In this document: one piece after another, positions 1 to 10,071 of the stretch | Numbering within the stretch: position 1 is the first letter of the stretch | Layout: each line of letters opens with the position of its first letter | Origin: Ga0074130 sp035565355 | GTDB taxonomy: Bacteria; Pseudomonadota; Gammaproteobacteria; Burkholderiales; Rhodocyclaceae | Assembly: GCA_035565355.1 (NCBI GenBank) | Contig: DATMSM010000014.1 | Coordinates: 1 to 31,699 of the forward strand | DNA length: 31,699 nucleotides | Reading direction: 5' to 3' | Notes under the pieces: model-generated | Told to the model about the DNA's origin: nothing | Seen by the model: only the letters and a program-made list of their open reading frames with translations | The model's database searches: none | Made by a program: the position numbers and the translations under genes

Positions 1-635
1 TCGGCGTTGATGCCGGTCAGGCGCGCGCTTTCGCGCCGCGATGTCGCATCGATGTCGCGCTGCGCCAGCGTGGCCTCGCAGGCACGCAAGCCGATGTAGC
101 TGCTGGCGACATCGGCGGCGAGCGAGACGCGTGCCTGGTGCCAGTCGGCCTGGGCGCCGCTGTAGCGCAGTTGGGTGGCGTCGTAGTTGGCGCTATTGGC
201 GCCGAAGAGATCGAGCTCCCAGCTGGCGGCGAGCCCGGCCGACGTCGCGGTGCCGGCGGGGAAGCGGATGTCCTGCTGGCCGCGCGAACCGGACAGGTTA
301 CCGTCGAGCCTGGGCAGCAAGGAGGCCGTGGCGCCCACGCTGCTGGCGCGCGCTTGGTAAAGGCGTGAACGCGCGGCGGCAACGCTGGGGCTGTTGGCTT
401 CGGCGGCGGCGATCAGTTCGCTGAGCAGGGGGTCGTCGAACTGGGTCCACCACAGTCTTAGGTCGGCCAGCTTGCCGTCGTGGGGCAGCGGTACCTGCCA
501 CTGCGCCGGGACCTTGGCCTCATGTGCCTGCATGCCCTCGGTCTTGCTGTAGTGATCCTGGAACAGGGCGCAGCCGTTGAGGAGTACGGCGAGCGCGGCC
601 AGCAGCGGCAGGCGGGTAGGTATCAGCGCGGGCAT
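1..635 (-). CDS. Outer-membrane efflux lipoprotein (NodT/OprM, TolC family), 3' part outside window
   Basis: This is the N-terminal 211 codons of an outer-membrane channel of the TolC superfamily, the exit duct of RND-type tripartite efflux pumps. The protein opens with a lipoprotein signal: a hydrophobic stretch followed by the lipobox L-N-G-C, with Cys22 the lipidated residue. It continues with the family features W-x-x-P, WWxxFxDPxLxxLIxxAxxxSP (residues about 62-87) and the helical AxxxLxQARA segment, then 'SWELDLFG', which is typical of the NodT family. The frame is open to the window edge, so the rest lies to the left. The start ATG overlaps the end of the tetR gene by 13 nt, so the two are probably co-transcribed and translationally coupled. 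The periplasmic adaptor and RND pump genes would be expected off-window but are not seen here. The substrate is unknown. Confidence 0.9.
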   Translation of the reverse strand, partial: MPALIPTRLPLLAALAVLLNGCALFQDHYSKTEGMQAHEAKVPAQWQVPLPHDGKLADLRLWWTQFDDPLLSELIAAAEANSPSVAAARSRLYQARASSVGATASLLPRLDGNLSGSRGQQDIRFPAGTATSAGLAASWELDLFGANSANYDATQLRYSGAQADWHQARVSLAADVASSYIGLRACEATLAQRDIDATSRRESARLTGINA

Positions 636-1288
636 AGCAGGTTGTCTACTGAACACATGACGTGATGGCGCAGGGCTTCGGTGCTGAAGTCTGCGTCCGG
701 GTGAACCTGGCGACAGTTGTCCAGGGTGGCGAAGGGCAGCAGCACCGCACCGACCACGCTCATGAAAATCATGTGCGGCTGCAGGCGTGGGTCCAGCATT
801 CCGGAGGCCTGGGCGGACTGGATGCCTTCGGTCAGCTGCTTGATCTTGTCGACCGGGATGATCTGCATCACGCGCTGGCCAAGTTCGCCGCTGGGGCTGG
901 CGGTGTCGGCCAGCCACAAGGGCGCCAGCCAGGACAGGCGCAGGCAATGGTCGAAGATGCATTCGGCGGTGTCGCGCAGCACCTTGACCGGGTTGGCCAG
1001 AGATTCCGGCGTGATCAGACCCCACATGACATCAAGGAAGGGCATGACGCGCTCGGCAGCGACGGCGTCGAGCAGCAGGTCGCGATTGGCGAAGTGGTAA
1101 TGCACCATGGCGCTGGTGACGCCGACTTCCTTGGCGATATGGGCGAGCGTGGTGGCGGCGACGCCCTGGCGACTGAACAGCATGACGGCCGCATCCAGAA
1201 ACTGCTCGCGTGAAGCCGCCTTGCGGGGGCGGCCGGCCTTGCTCGGAGGGGGTGCGCGGAGACCCGCGCCACGATCACTATCGGTCAT
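623..1288 (-). CDS. TetR/AcrR-family transcriptional regulator
   Basis: This 221-aa protein has a TetR-type helix-turn-helix at about residues 27-73 (AAVMLFSRQGVAATTLAHIA, then a recognition helix ending YHFANRDLLLDAV). It is followed by a helical ligand-binding domain that I cannot assign to a ligand. Such proteins repress efflux operons and release DNA on binding a toxic ligand. The ATG at 1288 is the only ATG in this frame before the HTH, and no Shine-Dalgarno sequence precedes it. The stop codon lies inside the start region of the efflux lipoprotein gene, so regulator and channel form one operon. A near-perfect palindrome in its own promoter makes autoregulation very likely (inference). 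The family call is secure; the ligand and full regulon are unknown. Confidence 0.93.
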   Translation of the reverse strand: MTDSDRGAGLRAPPPSKAGRPRKAASREQFLDAAVMLFSRQGVAATTLAHIAKEVGVTSAMVHYHFANRDLLLDAVAAERVMPFLDVMWGLITPESLANPVKVLRDTAECIFDHCLRLSWLAPLWLADTASPSGELGQRVMQIIPVDKIKQLTEGIQSAQASGMLDPRLQPHMIFMSVVGAVLLPFATLDNCRQVHPDADFSTEALRHHVMCSVDNLLCPR

Positions 1289-1289
1289 G

Positions 1290-1325
1290 GCGCAGAATAT
1301 TAACTAACTGGTTAGTTAATTTCAA
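1290..1325 (-). promoter_or_regulatory. Sigma70 promoter of the tetR-efflux operon
   Basis: On the minus strand there is TTGAAA (1320-1325), a 17-nt spacer and TAATAT (1297-1302). This is a near-consensus sigma70 promoter with ideal spacing. The -10 box ends 8 nt before the tetR start codon, which puts the predicted transcription start within 1-2 nt of the ATG. The mRNA would then be leaderless or almost so. The AT-rich box stands out against the GC-rich surroundings. Confidence 0.75.
1299..1320. promoter_or_regulatory. Operator palindrome, probable TetR binding site
   Basis: Two 10-bp arms, ATTAACTAAC and GTTAGTTAAT, are perfect reverse complements separated by TG. The site fills the spacer and reaches into both the -35 and -10 boxes of the tetR promoter, so a bound dimer would block RNA polymerase. 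The length and position are typical of TetR-family operators. That the adjacent TetR binds it is inferred. Confidence 0.8.
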
Positions 1326-1340
1326 GCGGCTGAGAATAAA

Positions 1341-1365
1341 AGGAATATTCCTACACGATGGTAGG
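1341..1365. repeat. Short inverted repeats upstream of the tetR promoter
   Basis: A 12-bp perfect palindrome AGGAATATTCCT (1341-1352) is followed by an overlapping small inverted repeat, CCTAC-6 nt-GTAGG (1350-1365). The palindrome is centred about 56 bp upstream of the predicted tetR transcription start, where an accessory regulator could bind. It also lies just past the 3' end of the ybaN-like gene, so the hairpin could be part of a weak transcription end. The function is unknown. Confidence 0.3.
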
Positions 1366-1376
1366 GTTATGCAGGC

Positions 1377-1754
1377 TTAATGCTCGGGCCGCCGCCACAG
1401 CCAGGCGAAAACGCAGACGAAAATCAGGGGCACGACCCAGCGCGCCGACTGGCCCCATTCGGGCAGGGGCAGGAACTGCAAGAACACGGCGCTGAAGAAC
1501 ATGCCGCTGCCGGCGAAATACTTGGCACGGCGTGAAACTGCGCCGCGTTCGCGCCACTCGCAGATGGATTTCCCGAACACGGGGTGGCACAGCAGCCAGG
1601 CCTCCAGTCGTGGCCAGCCCTTGCTCGCGGCCCAGGCTGAGAGCAGGACAAAGGGCACCGTCGGCACGATGGGCACGAAGGCGCCGACAAAGCCAAACAG
1701 CAGGGAGATGACGGCCAGACTGCGCCAGAGTAGGGTCTTGACGGAAGGAAGCAT
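1377..1754 (-). CDS. YbaN-like inner-membrane protein (DUF454)
   Basis: This 125-aa hydrophobic protein belongs to DUF454. The family's hallmark 'GxxGxxxPxxPTxPFxLLxAW' is visible at residues about 20-40 (GFVGAFVPIVPTVPF), followed by 'SxRxxxWLxxHPxFG' and two C-terminal membrane helices ending WLWRRPEH. The predicted length equals that of E. coli YbaN as I recall it (125 aa), which supports the ATG at 1754 over an upstream GTG at 1808 that would add a non-family N-terminus. The molecular function of the family is not established. It lies 88 bp downstream of ppsA on the same strand, so read-through from ppsA is possible. Confidence 0.85.
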   Translation of the reverse strand: MLPSVKTLLWRSLAVISLLFGFVGAFVPIVPTVPFVLLSAWAASKGWPRLEAWLLCHPVFGKSICEWRERGAVSRRAKYFAGSGMFFSAVFLQFLPLPEWGQSARWVVPLIFVCVFAWLWRRPEH

Positions 1755-1842
1755 GATGAAGGAACAGGGCTGCGCCCATGCTAACCGGTTTGAGCACAGG
1801 CGCGGCACGAAGTTCAGGCGGATTTGAAGCTATCGTTCCCGC

Positions 1843-4209
1843 CTAGCCGGGCTTTCCCACCGCTGCCAGCTGCATCCAGGTATCGACCACCGTGTCCGGA
1901 TTCAGCGACATGCTCTGTATGCCCTGACGCATCAGCCAGATGGCGAGGTCGGGATGGTCGGAAGGGCCTTGGCCGCAGATGCCGACATACTTGCCGGCGC
2001 GGTTGCAGGCCTGGATCGCCATCGCCAGCATGGCCTCCACCGCCGGGTCGCGTTCGTCGAAGGCAGACGCCACCAGGGCCGAGTCGCGATCCACGCCGAG
2101 CGTGAGCTGGGTCATGTCGTTGGAGCCGATCGAAAAGCCGTCGAAGTACTCGAGGAACTGGTCGGCGAGAAGGGCGTTGGAGGGGATCTCGCACATCATG
2201 ACAATGCGCAGGCCGTTCTCCCCACGCCGCAGGCCGTGCTGCGCCAGGAGGTCGATCACGCCCGCGGCTTCGTCGAGGCGGCGCACGAAGGGCACCATCA
2301 GCTCGACGTTATCGAGCTTGAGTTCCTCACGCACCTTCTTCATGGCCTCGGCTTCCATGGCGAAGCAGGCGGCGAACTCCGGCGCGACGTAGCGCGAGGC
2401 ACCGCGAAAGCCGAGCATGGGGTTTTCCTCCTCCGGCTCATAGAGCGCGCCGCCGAGCAGCTTGCGATATTCGTTGGACTTGAAGTCCGACAGGCGCACG
2501 ATCACCGGCTTGGGATAGAAGGCGGCGGCGATGGTGGCCACCCCCTCGACCAGCTTATCTACGAAGAAGTCGCGCGGACTCGCGTAACCGCGCGCGCGGC
2601 GCTGGATTTCCTCGCGCAGATTGGCCGGCAGGCGCTCGAAATCGAGAATCGCCTTGGGGTGTACGCCTATCATGTTGTTGATGACGAACTCCAGTCGCGC
2701 CAGGCCGACACCGGCATTGGGAATCTGCGCGAAGGAAAAGGCCAGTTCGGGGTTGCCGACGTTCATGGTCAGCTTGAGCGGAATCTCGGGCAGGGCGCCC
2801 ATGTCCTGCGTGGTGACGTCGAACTCGAGGCGGCCGCGATAGATATAGCCGGTGTCGCCTTCCGCGCAGGAGACGGTGACGCTGTCGCCGTCCTTGAGCA
2901 CTTGCGTGGCGTCGCCGCAACCGACCACCGCCGGAATGCCGAGTTCGCGGGCAATGATGGCCGCGTGACAGGTGCGGCCGCCGCGGTTGGTCACAATCGC
3001 GGCGGCGCGCTTCATGACCGGTTCCCAGTTGGGATCCGTCATGTCGGCGACCAGAATATCGCCGAGCTGTACCCGGTTCATTTCCGCCGGGTCGTGCACG
3101 ATGCGTACCGAACCGCTACCGATCTTCTGTCCAATGGCGCGCCCCGAAACAAGCACCTTGCCATGTTGTTGTAGACGATATTTCTCGATCACGCCACCAC
3201 GTTGTGACTGCACGGTTTCTGGCCGTGCCTGCAGTACATAGAGCTTGCCGTCGCGACCGTCCTTGCCCCACTCGATGTCCATGGGGCAGCCGTAGTGTTT
3301 CTCGATCAGCAGCGCGTATTCCGCCAGCTCCATGATTTCAGTGTCCTTGAGCGAGAAGCGCTGGCGCTCGGCCTCGGGCACATCCTCGATGCGCGTCGAT
3401 TTTCCGGCCGCGCGGCTGTCGCCGAAGACCATGCGGATCAGTTTGGAGCCGAGGTTGCGGCGCACGATGGCGCGTGTCGGCTTGTGCACATAGAACTCGT
3501 CCGGATTCACTGCGCCCTGCACCACGGTCTCGCCGAGACCGTAGCTGGCGGTGATGAACACCACCTGGTCGAAGCCGCTTTCGGTATCGATGCTGAACAT
3601 CACGCCGGCAGCGCCGGTATCGGAGCGCACCATGCGCTGCACGCCGGCCGACAGCGCCACATCGCTGTGGCTGTAGCCCTTGTGCACGCGATAAGCGATG
3701 GCGCGGTCGTTGTAGAGCGAGGCGAACACTTCCTTGATTGCGTGCAGGATATTGGGCAGGCCGTGGATGTTAAGGAAGGTTTCCTGCTGCCCGGCGAAGG
3801 AGGCATCGGGCAGGTCTTCGGCGGTGGCCGACGAGCGCACCGCGAAAGAAGCATCGTCGCCCGCATCAAGCGCCGCATAGGCCGCCGAGACCGCCGCTTC
3901 CAGCTCCGGCGTCAAGGGGGCTTCCATCATCCAGCGGCGGATCTCGGCGCCGGTTTTCTGCAGGGCATCGACATCATCGACGTCGAGCGCAGCCAGCGCC
4001 GCATTGATGCGTGCGGTCAGGCCGGAGCGGGCAAGGAAGTCGCGGAAGGCGCTGGCGGTGGTGGCGAAGCCGTCGGGTACGCGCACGCCAGCGCTGGCAA
4101 GTTGCGTGATCAGTTCCCCCAGCGAGGAATTCTTGCCGCCGACTTCCACAATGTCGTGCATGCGCAGTTGCGTATAGGGTATGGTGAAACGGATTGCTTC
4201 CCCAGCCAT
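1843..4209 (-). CDS. ppsA: Phosphoenolpyruvate synthase (pyruvate, water dikinase)
   Basis: This 788-aa full-length PEP synthase converts pyruvate + ATP + water to PEP + AMP + phosphate. It is the first committed step of gluconeogenesis from C3 compounds. The domains run in the usual order. The N-terminal ATP-grasp/pyruvate-binding domain (about 15-345) has VGGKNSSLGE and FAVRSSATAEDLPDASFAGQ. The swivelling phosphohistidine domain has GGRTCHAAIIARELGIPAVVG, with the phosphorylated His at 415. The C-terminal TIM barrel has MVPFVRR, GSNDMTQLTLGVDRDS and GICGQGPSDHPD, with the proton-donor Cys at 745. The gene is divergent from ppsR, whose product inactivates and reactivates this enzyme. A Shine-Dalgarno-like AAAGGCGG lies about 8 nt before the ATG. 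The length and motifs leave little doubt. Confidence 0.97.
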   Translation of the reverse strand: MAGEAIRFTIPYTQLRMHDIVEVGGKNSSLGELITQLASAGVRVPDGFATTASAFRDFLARSGLTARINAALAALDVDDVDALQKTGAEIRRWMMEAPLTPELEAAVSAAYAALDAGDDASFAVRSSATAEDLPDASFAGQQETFLNIHGLPNILHAIKEVFASLYNDRAIAYRVHKGYSHSDVALSAGVQRMVRSDTGAAGVMFSIDTESGFDQVVFITASYGLGETVVQGAVNPDEFYVHKPTRAIVRRNLGSKLIRMVFGDSRAAGKSTRIEDVPEAERQRFSLKDTEIMELAEYALLIEKHYGCPMDIEWGKDGRDGKLYVLQARPETVQSQRGGVIEKYRLQQHGKVLVSGRAIGQKIGSGSVRIVHDPAEMNRVQLGDILVADMTDPNWEPVMKRAAAIVTNRGGRTCHAAIIARELGIPAVVGCGDATQVLKDGDSVTVSCAEGDTGYIYRGRLEFDVTTQDMGALPEIPLKLTMNVGNPELAFSFAQIPNAGVGLARLEFVINNMIGVHPKAILDFERLPANLREEIQRRARGYASPRDFFVDKLVEGVATIAAAFYPKPVIVRLSDFKSNEYRKLLGGALYEPEEENPMLGFRGASRYVAPEFAACFAMEAEAMKKVREELKLDNVELMVPFVRRLDEAAGVIDLLAQHGLRRGENGLRIVMMCEIPSNALLADQFLEYFDGFSIGSNDMTQLTLGVDRDSALVASAFDERDPAVEAMLAMAIQACNRAGKYVGICGQGPSDHPDLAIWLMRQGIQSMSLNPDTVVDTWMQLAAVGKPG

Positions 4210-4312
4210 CGTGCACCGCCTTTCGAGAAACGCGACGATTCAACTCTAGCCGATAAGCCCAGTAAGAGGGCCGTAAGGATAATGAAGTTTGATTGAGACC
4301 ATGAAGGAAAGC
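4210..4312. promoter_or_regulatory. Divergent promoter region ppsA / ppsR
   Basis: These 103 bp separate two divergent genes whose products act on each other, so both promoters should lie here. A GATAAT box at 4278-4283 (plus) could be the -10 for ppsR, and TAGAGT on the minus strand is a possible -10 for ppsA. Neither has a convincing -35. The region is supported by gene arrangement more than by recognisable elements. Confidence 0.4.
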
Positions 4313-5134
4313 ATGCAACGCACCATCTTCTTCGTTTCCGACGGTACCGGCATCACCGCCGAGGCGCTTGGCCACAGCCTGCTCAGCCAGTTCGAAGGGG
4401 TGCAGCTGCGCGAGGTGCGCATGCCCTTCGTCGATACGCCGGAAAAAGTGGACGCCTGTTTGGCGCGTATCGCCACCGCCCGTGATATCGACGCTGCGCG
4501 TCCCATCGTCGTCACCACACTGGTCGGCAGTGAGGCGGCGCAGCGGCTCAATCAGGCGGATGCGCTGGTGCTCAATTTCTTTGATTCCTTTATCGCGCCG
4601 CTCGAAGCCGAACTCGGTCTGCGGGCCACGCACCTGGCCGGTCGTGCCCGTGGCGGCGCCACCAGCAAGGACTACCTGGCGCGGGTTGCCGCCATCGACT
4701 TCACCGTGGCCCACGACGACGGCGTCAGCGCGCGCGGGCTGGAAATGGCCGACCTCATCCTCGTCGGCGTCTCGCGCAGCGGCAAGACTCCGACCAGTCT
4801 CTACCTCGCCATGCAGTTCGGCCTCAAAGCCGCCAACTACCCGCTAATCCCCGAAGACTTCGAACGCAAGGCCTTGCCGCCGGCCCTGCTGCCGTATCGC
4901 AACAAGCTCTACGGCCTGAGCATCAAGCCCGAACGCCTGAGCCGCATCCGCGAGGAGCGCAAACCCGGCAGCAACTATGCCAGCCTGGCCAACTGTCGCG
5001 CCGAGGTGCAGGCCGCCGAAACCATGATGCGGACCTACGGCATCCCGTGGCTGGATGCGAGCAGCAAGTCGATTGAGGAGATTGCAGCGACCTTGGTGCA
5101 GGAGCTGGGCGCGCGTGGCCTGGCCAGAAGCTGA
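4313..5134 (+). CDS. ppsR: PEP synthase regulatory protein (kinase / pyrophosphorylase, DUF299)
   Basis: PpsR is a bifunctional regulator. It inactivates PEP synthase by ADP-dependent phosphorylation of a threonine next to the catalytic His, and restores it by phosphate-dependent removal. The family features are the N-terminal FFVSDGTGITAEALGHSLLSQF, the AIDFTVAHDDG block, and the P-loop GVSRSGKTPTSLYLAMQFG about residues 150-168, then NYPLIPEDF and REERKPGSNYASL. The candidate threonine is present in the PpsA partner (GGRTCHAA). From the ATG at 4313 the protein has 273 aa and an AAGGAA sequence just upstream. ATG 4301 (four residues longer) is an alternative, and a TTG at 4289 is unlikely. 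Convergent with the GH15 gene. Confidence 0.95.
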   Translation: MQRTIFFVSDGTGITAEALGHSLLSQFEGVQLREVRMPFVDTPEKVDACLARIATARDIDAARPIVVTTLVGSEAAQRLNQADALVLNFFDSFIAPLEAELGLRATHLAGRARGGATSKDYLARVAAIDFTVAHDDGVSARGLEMADLILVGVSRSGKTPTSLYLAMQFGLKAANYPLIPEDFERKALPPALLPYRNKLYGLSIKPERLSRIREERKPGSNYASLANCRAEVQAAETMMRTYGIPWLDASSKSIEEIAATLVQELGARGLARS

Positions 5135-5160
5135 AGGGGCAGAAAGATCCAGCCCCTTCA
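5132..5160. terminator. Hairpin between ppsR and the GH15 gene
   Basis: A perfect 9-bp stem TGAAGGGGC / GCCCCTTCA has an 11-nt loop. The ppsR stop codon forms the first three bases of the stem. It lies between two convergent genes and could end transcription in both directions. There is no clear T-run on either side, so efficient intrinsic termination is uncertain. Confidence 0.5.
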
Positions 5161-5188
5161 TGCGGCAACAAGCGCTGCTCCCGGAACC

Positions 5189-6976
5189 CTAGAACGCCTG
5201 ATCCCAGCGCACCGATAGCCGTATCGCCGAGTTGATCAGGCCCACCATGCTATAGGTCTGCACATAGTTGCCCCAATGTTCGCCGGTCTGGATATTGATG
5301 TGTTCGGCGTAGAGGCCGTGTGGGTTGCGCAGCTTGAGCAGTTTCTCAAAGAGCTCGCGCGCTTCGTCGCGGCGGCCGATGGAGGCCAGCGCATTGACGT
5401 ACCAGAAGGAGCATACGAGGAAGGCGTTTTCCGGTTTGCCGAAGTCGTCGGCTTCGACGTAGCGGAAGATGTAGTCGCCGAATTTGAGTTCGCCTTCGAT
5501 GGCTTCCACCGTGGCGGCAAACCTGGGGTCTTCGCAAGGAAGAAATCCGACTTCGGCGAGCAATAGCAGGCTGGCGTCCAGCTCTTCGCCGCCGAAGGTG
5601 GAGACAAAGCTGTTGCGCGCAGGGCTCCATGCCTGTTCGATGATGTGGTGGTGGATTTCATCGGCGGCCTTGCGCCATTTCTCGGGTTTTCCCCTCAGCC
5701 CCAAGTGCTGGGCGATGCGCGCAAGCCGGTCGCAGGCCGCCCAGCACATGATGGAAGAAAAGGTGTGTACGCGCATCGTGCCGCGCAACTCCCACAGCCC
5801 GGCATCGGGCCGCGCATAGGAGTCGAGCGCGCGTTCGCCCAGCGACTCGAGGCGGTTGAAGAGCGCCTCGTCGCCGCGCCGTGTCAGGCGCTGATCGAAG
5901 AAGACGTGGGTGACGGCCATGATGGCCGAGCCGTACACATCGTGCTGGATCTGTTCATAGGCCTGGTTGCCGCAGCGCACCGGCCCCATGCCCCGATAGC
6001 CGGGCAGGTCCGGCATGCTGGTTTCCGTCAGGTCGGCGCGACCGTCGATGCCGTACACCGGCTGTAGATGTCGTTCGCCGACGCCAGCAGCGATATTGAT
6101 GATGTAGGCGAGGTAGTGCTCCATGGTCTTGGTGGCGCCGAGACGGTTGAGCGCATTGACTACAAAGTAGCCGTCGCGTAGCCAGCAATAGCGATAATCC
6201 CAGGTGCGCACCGTATTCTCCGCCTCGGGGATCGAGGTGGTGACGGCGGCGATGATGGCGCCGGTCTCGTCGTAGGTGTTGAGCTTGAGCGTGATCGCTG
6301 AACGAATCACCGCGTCTTGCCATTCGAAGGGGACGGCCAGATTGCGCACCCATTCGAACCAGTAATTGGTGGTGTCTTCAAGAAAGCGCAGGCTGACCTT
6401 GCTCGGCGCATCGGTGAGCGTCTCATCCGGCCCCAGGATCAGGGAAACGGTGTCCTCAAGGAAGAAGGAGCGCTCGTCCATGATGGTGGTAACCGAGGCG
6501 TCGGTGGTCAGACGCAGCACCAGATCGGGCAGGAGGAAGCGGATGTGGTTGCTGCCGAAGGTGCGCTGCACACGTTCGCTGCCGTAGGCGCCGGCCGGCC
6601 GCAGGCGGATGCGCAGGCGCGGACTGCCGGATAACTTGGTGATGCGGCGTACCAGCATCATGGGCCGGAAGGCGCGGCCGTAGCGGTGGAAGCGCGGGCA
6701 GAAATCGGTGATCTCGATGGCACTGCCGTCGTCGTCGTAGAGGCGGGTGACGAGGATGGCGGTGTTCTCCATGTAGTGCTGTTCGCAGCGCGTCATGCCG
6801 TCGAGCGCGATGCTGAAGAAGCCGAAGTCCTCCGGTCCGTCGCCCTCGCGCAGGAGGGAGCAGAACACCGGATTGCTGTCGAAGCGCGGCATGCACGACC
6901 AGACGACTTCGCCCTTTCCGTCGATGAGTGCGCTGATGCTGCCGTTGCCGATGAGTCCGAGATCCAGATTGCTCAT
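5189..6976 (-). CDS. Glycoside hydrolase family 15 (glucoamylase/trehalase-like)
   Basis: This 595-aa GH15 enzyme is of the bacterial cytoplasmic type, with no signal peptide. An N-terminal beta-sandwich domain begins LGLIGNGSISALIDGKGEVVW, and an (alpha/alpha)6 catalytic barrel follows from about residue 215 (TWDYRYCWLRDG at 259-269). The two family catalytic acids are present by motif: Glu396 in GLWELRG (general acid) and Glu558 in GLYAEH (base). The ATG at 6976 is chosen because AAAGGAG lies 6 nt upstream. The open frame extends further but without a ribosome site. It follows otsB by 11 nt, so it is co-transcribed with the trehalose genes. GH15 members include glucoamylases, dextran-dextrinases and bacterial trehalases. 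The neighbours favour trehalose or a short alpha-glucan, but the substrate is inferred. The usual DVYGE motif reads DVYGS here. Confidence 0.9.
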   Translation of the reverse strand: MSNLDLGLIGNGSISALIDGKGEVVWSCMPRFDSNPVFCSLLREGDGPEDFGFFSIALDGMTRCEQHYMENTAILVTRLYDDDGSAIEITDFCPRFHRYGRAFRPMMLVRRITKLSGSPRLRIRLRPAGAYGSERVQRTFGSNHIRFLLPDLVLRLTTDASVTTIMDERSFFLEDTVSLILGPDETLTDAPSKVSLRFLEDTTNYWFEWVRNLAVPFEWQDAVIRSAITLKLNTYDETGAIIAAVTTSIPEAENTVRTWDYRYCWLRDGYFVVNALNRLGATKTMEHYLAYIINIAAGVGERHLQPVYGIDGRADLTETSMPDLPGYRGMGPVRCGNQAYEQIQHDVYGSAIMAVTHVFFDQRLTRRGDEALFNRLESLGERALDSYARPDAGLWELRGTMRVHTFSSIMCWAACDRLARIAQHLGLRGKPEKWRKAADEIHHHIIEQAWSPARNSFVSTFGGEELDASLLLLAEVGFLPCEDPRFAATVEAIEGELKFGDYIFRYVEADDFGKPENAFLVCSFWYVNALASIGRRDEARELFEKLLKLRNPHGLYAEHINIQTGEHWGNYVQTYSMVGLINSAIRLSVRWDQAF

Positions 6977-6987
6977 GTCGTCTCCTT

Positions 6988-7731
6988 TCAGTCTTGTTGT
7001 ACGAGCTCGGGCATGCAACCCAGCCAGCCGCGAACCGCATCCACGTTGGCGAGGCGATACTGCGCACAGGTGCGTCCGTTACCGACCTTGATGGATAGTC
7101 CGCCCATTTTATTGACCACCTTGAAGCCGTGCTCGTCGGTCAGGTCATCGCCGATGAAGACCGGCCGTCGCCCGGCGAAGGGCGGCATGGCCATGAGGTC
7201 GCGGATCGCCGTGCCCTTGTCGAAGCCGCCCGGCTTGAGCTCGAACACATACTTGCCGCGCTGCACCTGCAGGCTCGGGTGCAGGGCCAGCACGCCCTTG
7301 AGCAAGCGGCTCAGATAGGCACCCAGGCTGGGCGCCTTGCGGTAATGGACGGCCAGCGTGGCGCCCTTGTCTTCGAGCAGCAGGCCGGGATGGCGTGCTT
7401 GCAGGCGCTGCAGGTGATGCACGATGTCGCCCAGCCAGCCGTTGCCCAGGGCGTGATGATGTAGCTGACCGCGCGTATCGCGGATCTCCAGGCCGTGCTG
7501 GCCCGCCATCGGTAGTTGCGAGAGGCCCAGCAGCAGGTCGAGGTCGCGGATGGCGCGGCCGCTGATGACGGCCAGCGCACCGTCGCAGCAGCGATGGGCG
7601 AGGCTGATGATGGTCTTGAGTTCGATCGGGACCTGCACTTCGCCCGGTGTATCGGCGATTTCCACCAGCGTGCCGTCCACGTCGAGAAAATAGGCCCAGT
7701 CGCGCGAGGCCAGCGGAGGTGTGAGCTTCAT
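6988..7731 (-). CDS. otsB: Trehalose-6-phosphate phosphatase
   Basis: This 247-aa HAD-superfamily phosphatase removes phosphate from trehalose 6-phosphate to give trehalose. HAD motif I is FLDVDGTLVEIAD (nucleophile Asp17, acid Asp19). Motif II is the Ser in ISGRAIRDLD. The motif III lysine lies in GGFDKGTAI, and motif IV is GDDLTDEHGF (Asp195/196/199). The cap domain with QHGLEIRD (the trehalose-phosphatase 'GxHGxE' element) lies between. The ATG at 7731 is preceded by GGGAGG at proper spacing. The open frame upstream overlaps otsA and is not coding. It sits 11 nt after otsA and 11 nt before the GH15 gene, in one operon. Length and motifs match the family fully. Confidence 0.95.
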   Translation of the reverse strand: MKLTPPLASRDWAYFLDVDGTLVEIADTPGEVQVPIELKTIISLAHRCCDGALAVISGRAIRDLDLLLGLSQLPMAGQHGLEIRDTRGQLHHHALGNGWLGDIVHHLQRLQARHPGLLLEDKGATLAVHYRKAPSLGAYLSRLLKGVLALHPSLQVQRGKYVFELKPGGFDKGTAIRDLMAMPPFAGRRPVFIGDDLTDEHGFKVVNKMGGLSIKVGNGRTCAQYRLANVDAVRGWLGCMPELVQQD

Positions 7732-7742
7732 GGGCTGCCTCC

Positions 7743-9986
<2,244 letters not shown>

Positions 9987-10071
9987 GCCAGCCCTTGTAT
10001 CCATGCGGTATCGGCCTTGTCCTACATCGGCAAGCCCTTGCGGCAGCGCATATTCAGGATCCTGTTCGAGC

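Noticed and set aside
4289..4312. TTG start of ppsR at 4289
   Set aside because: Two ATG codons follow within 24 nt, the second with AAGGAA just ahead, and the family begins near residue MQRTIFFVSDG.
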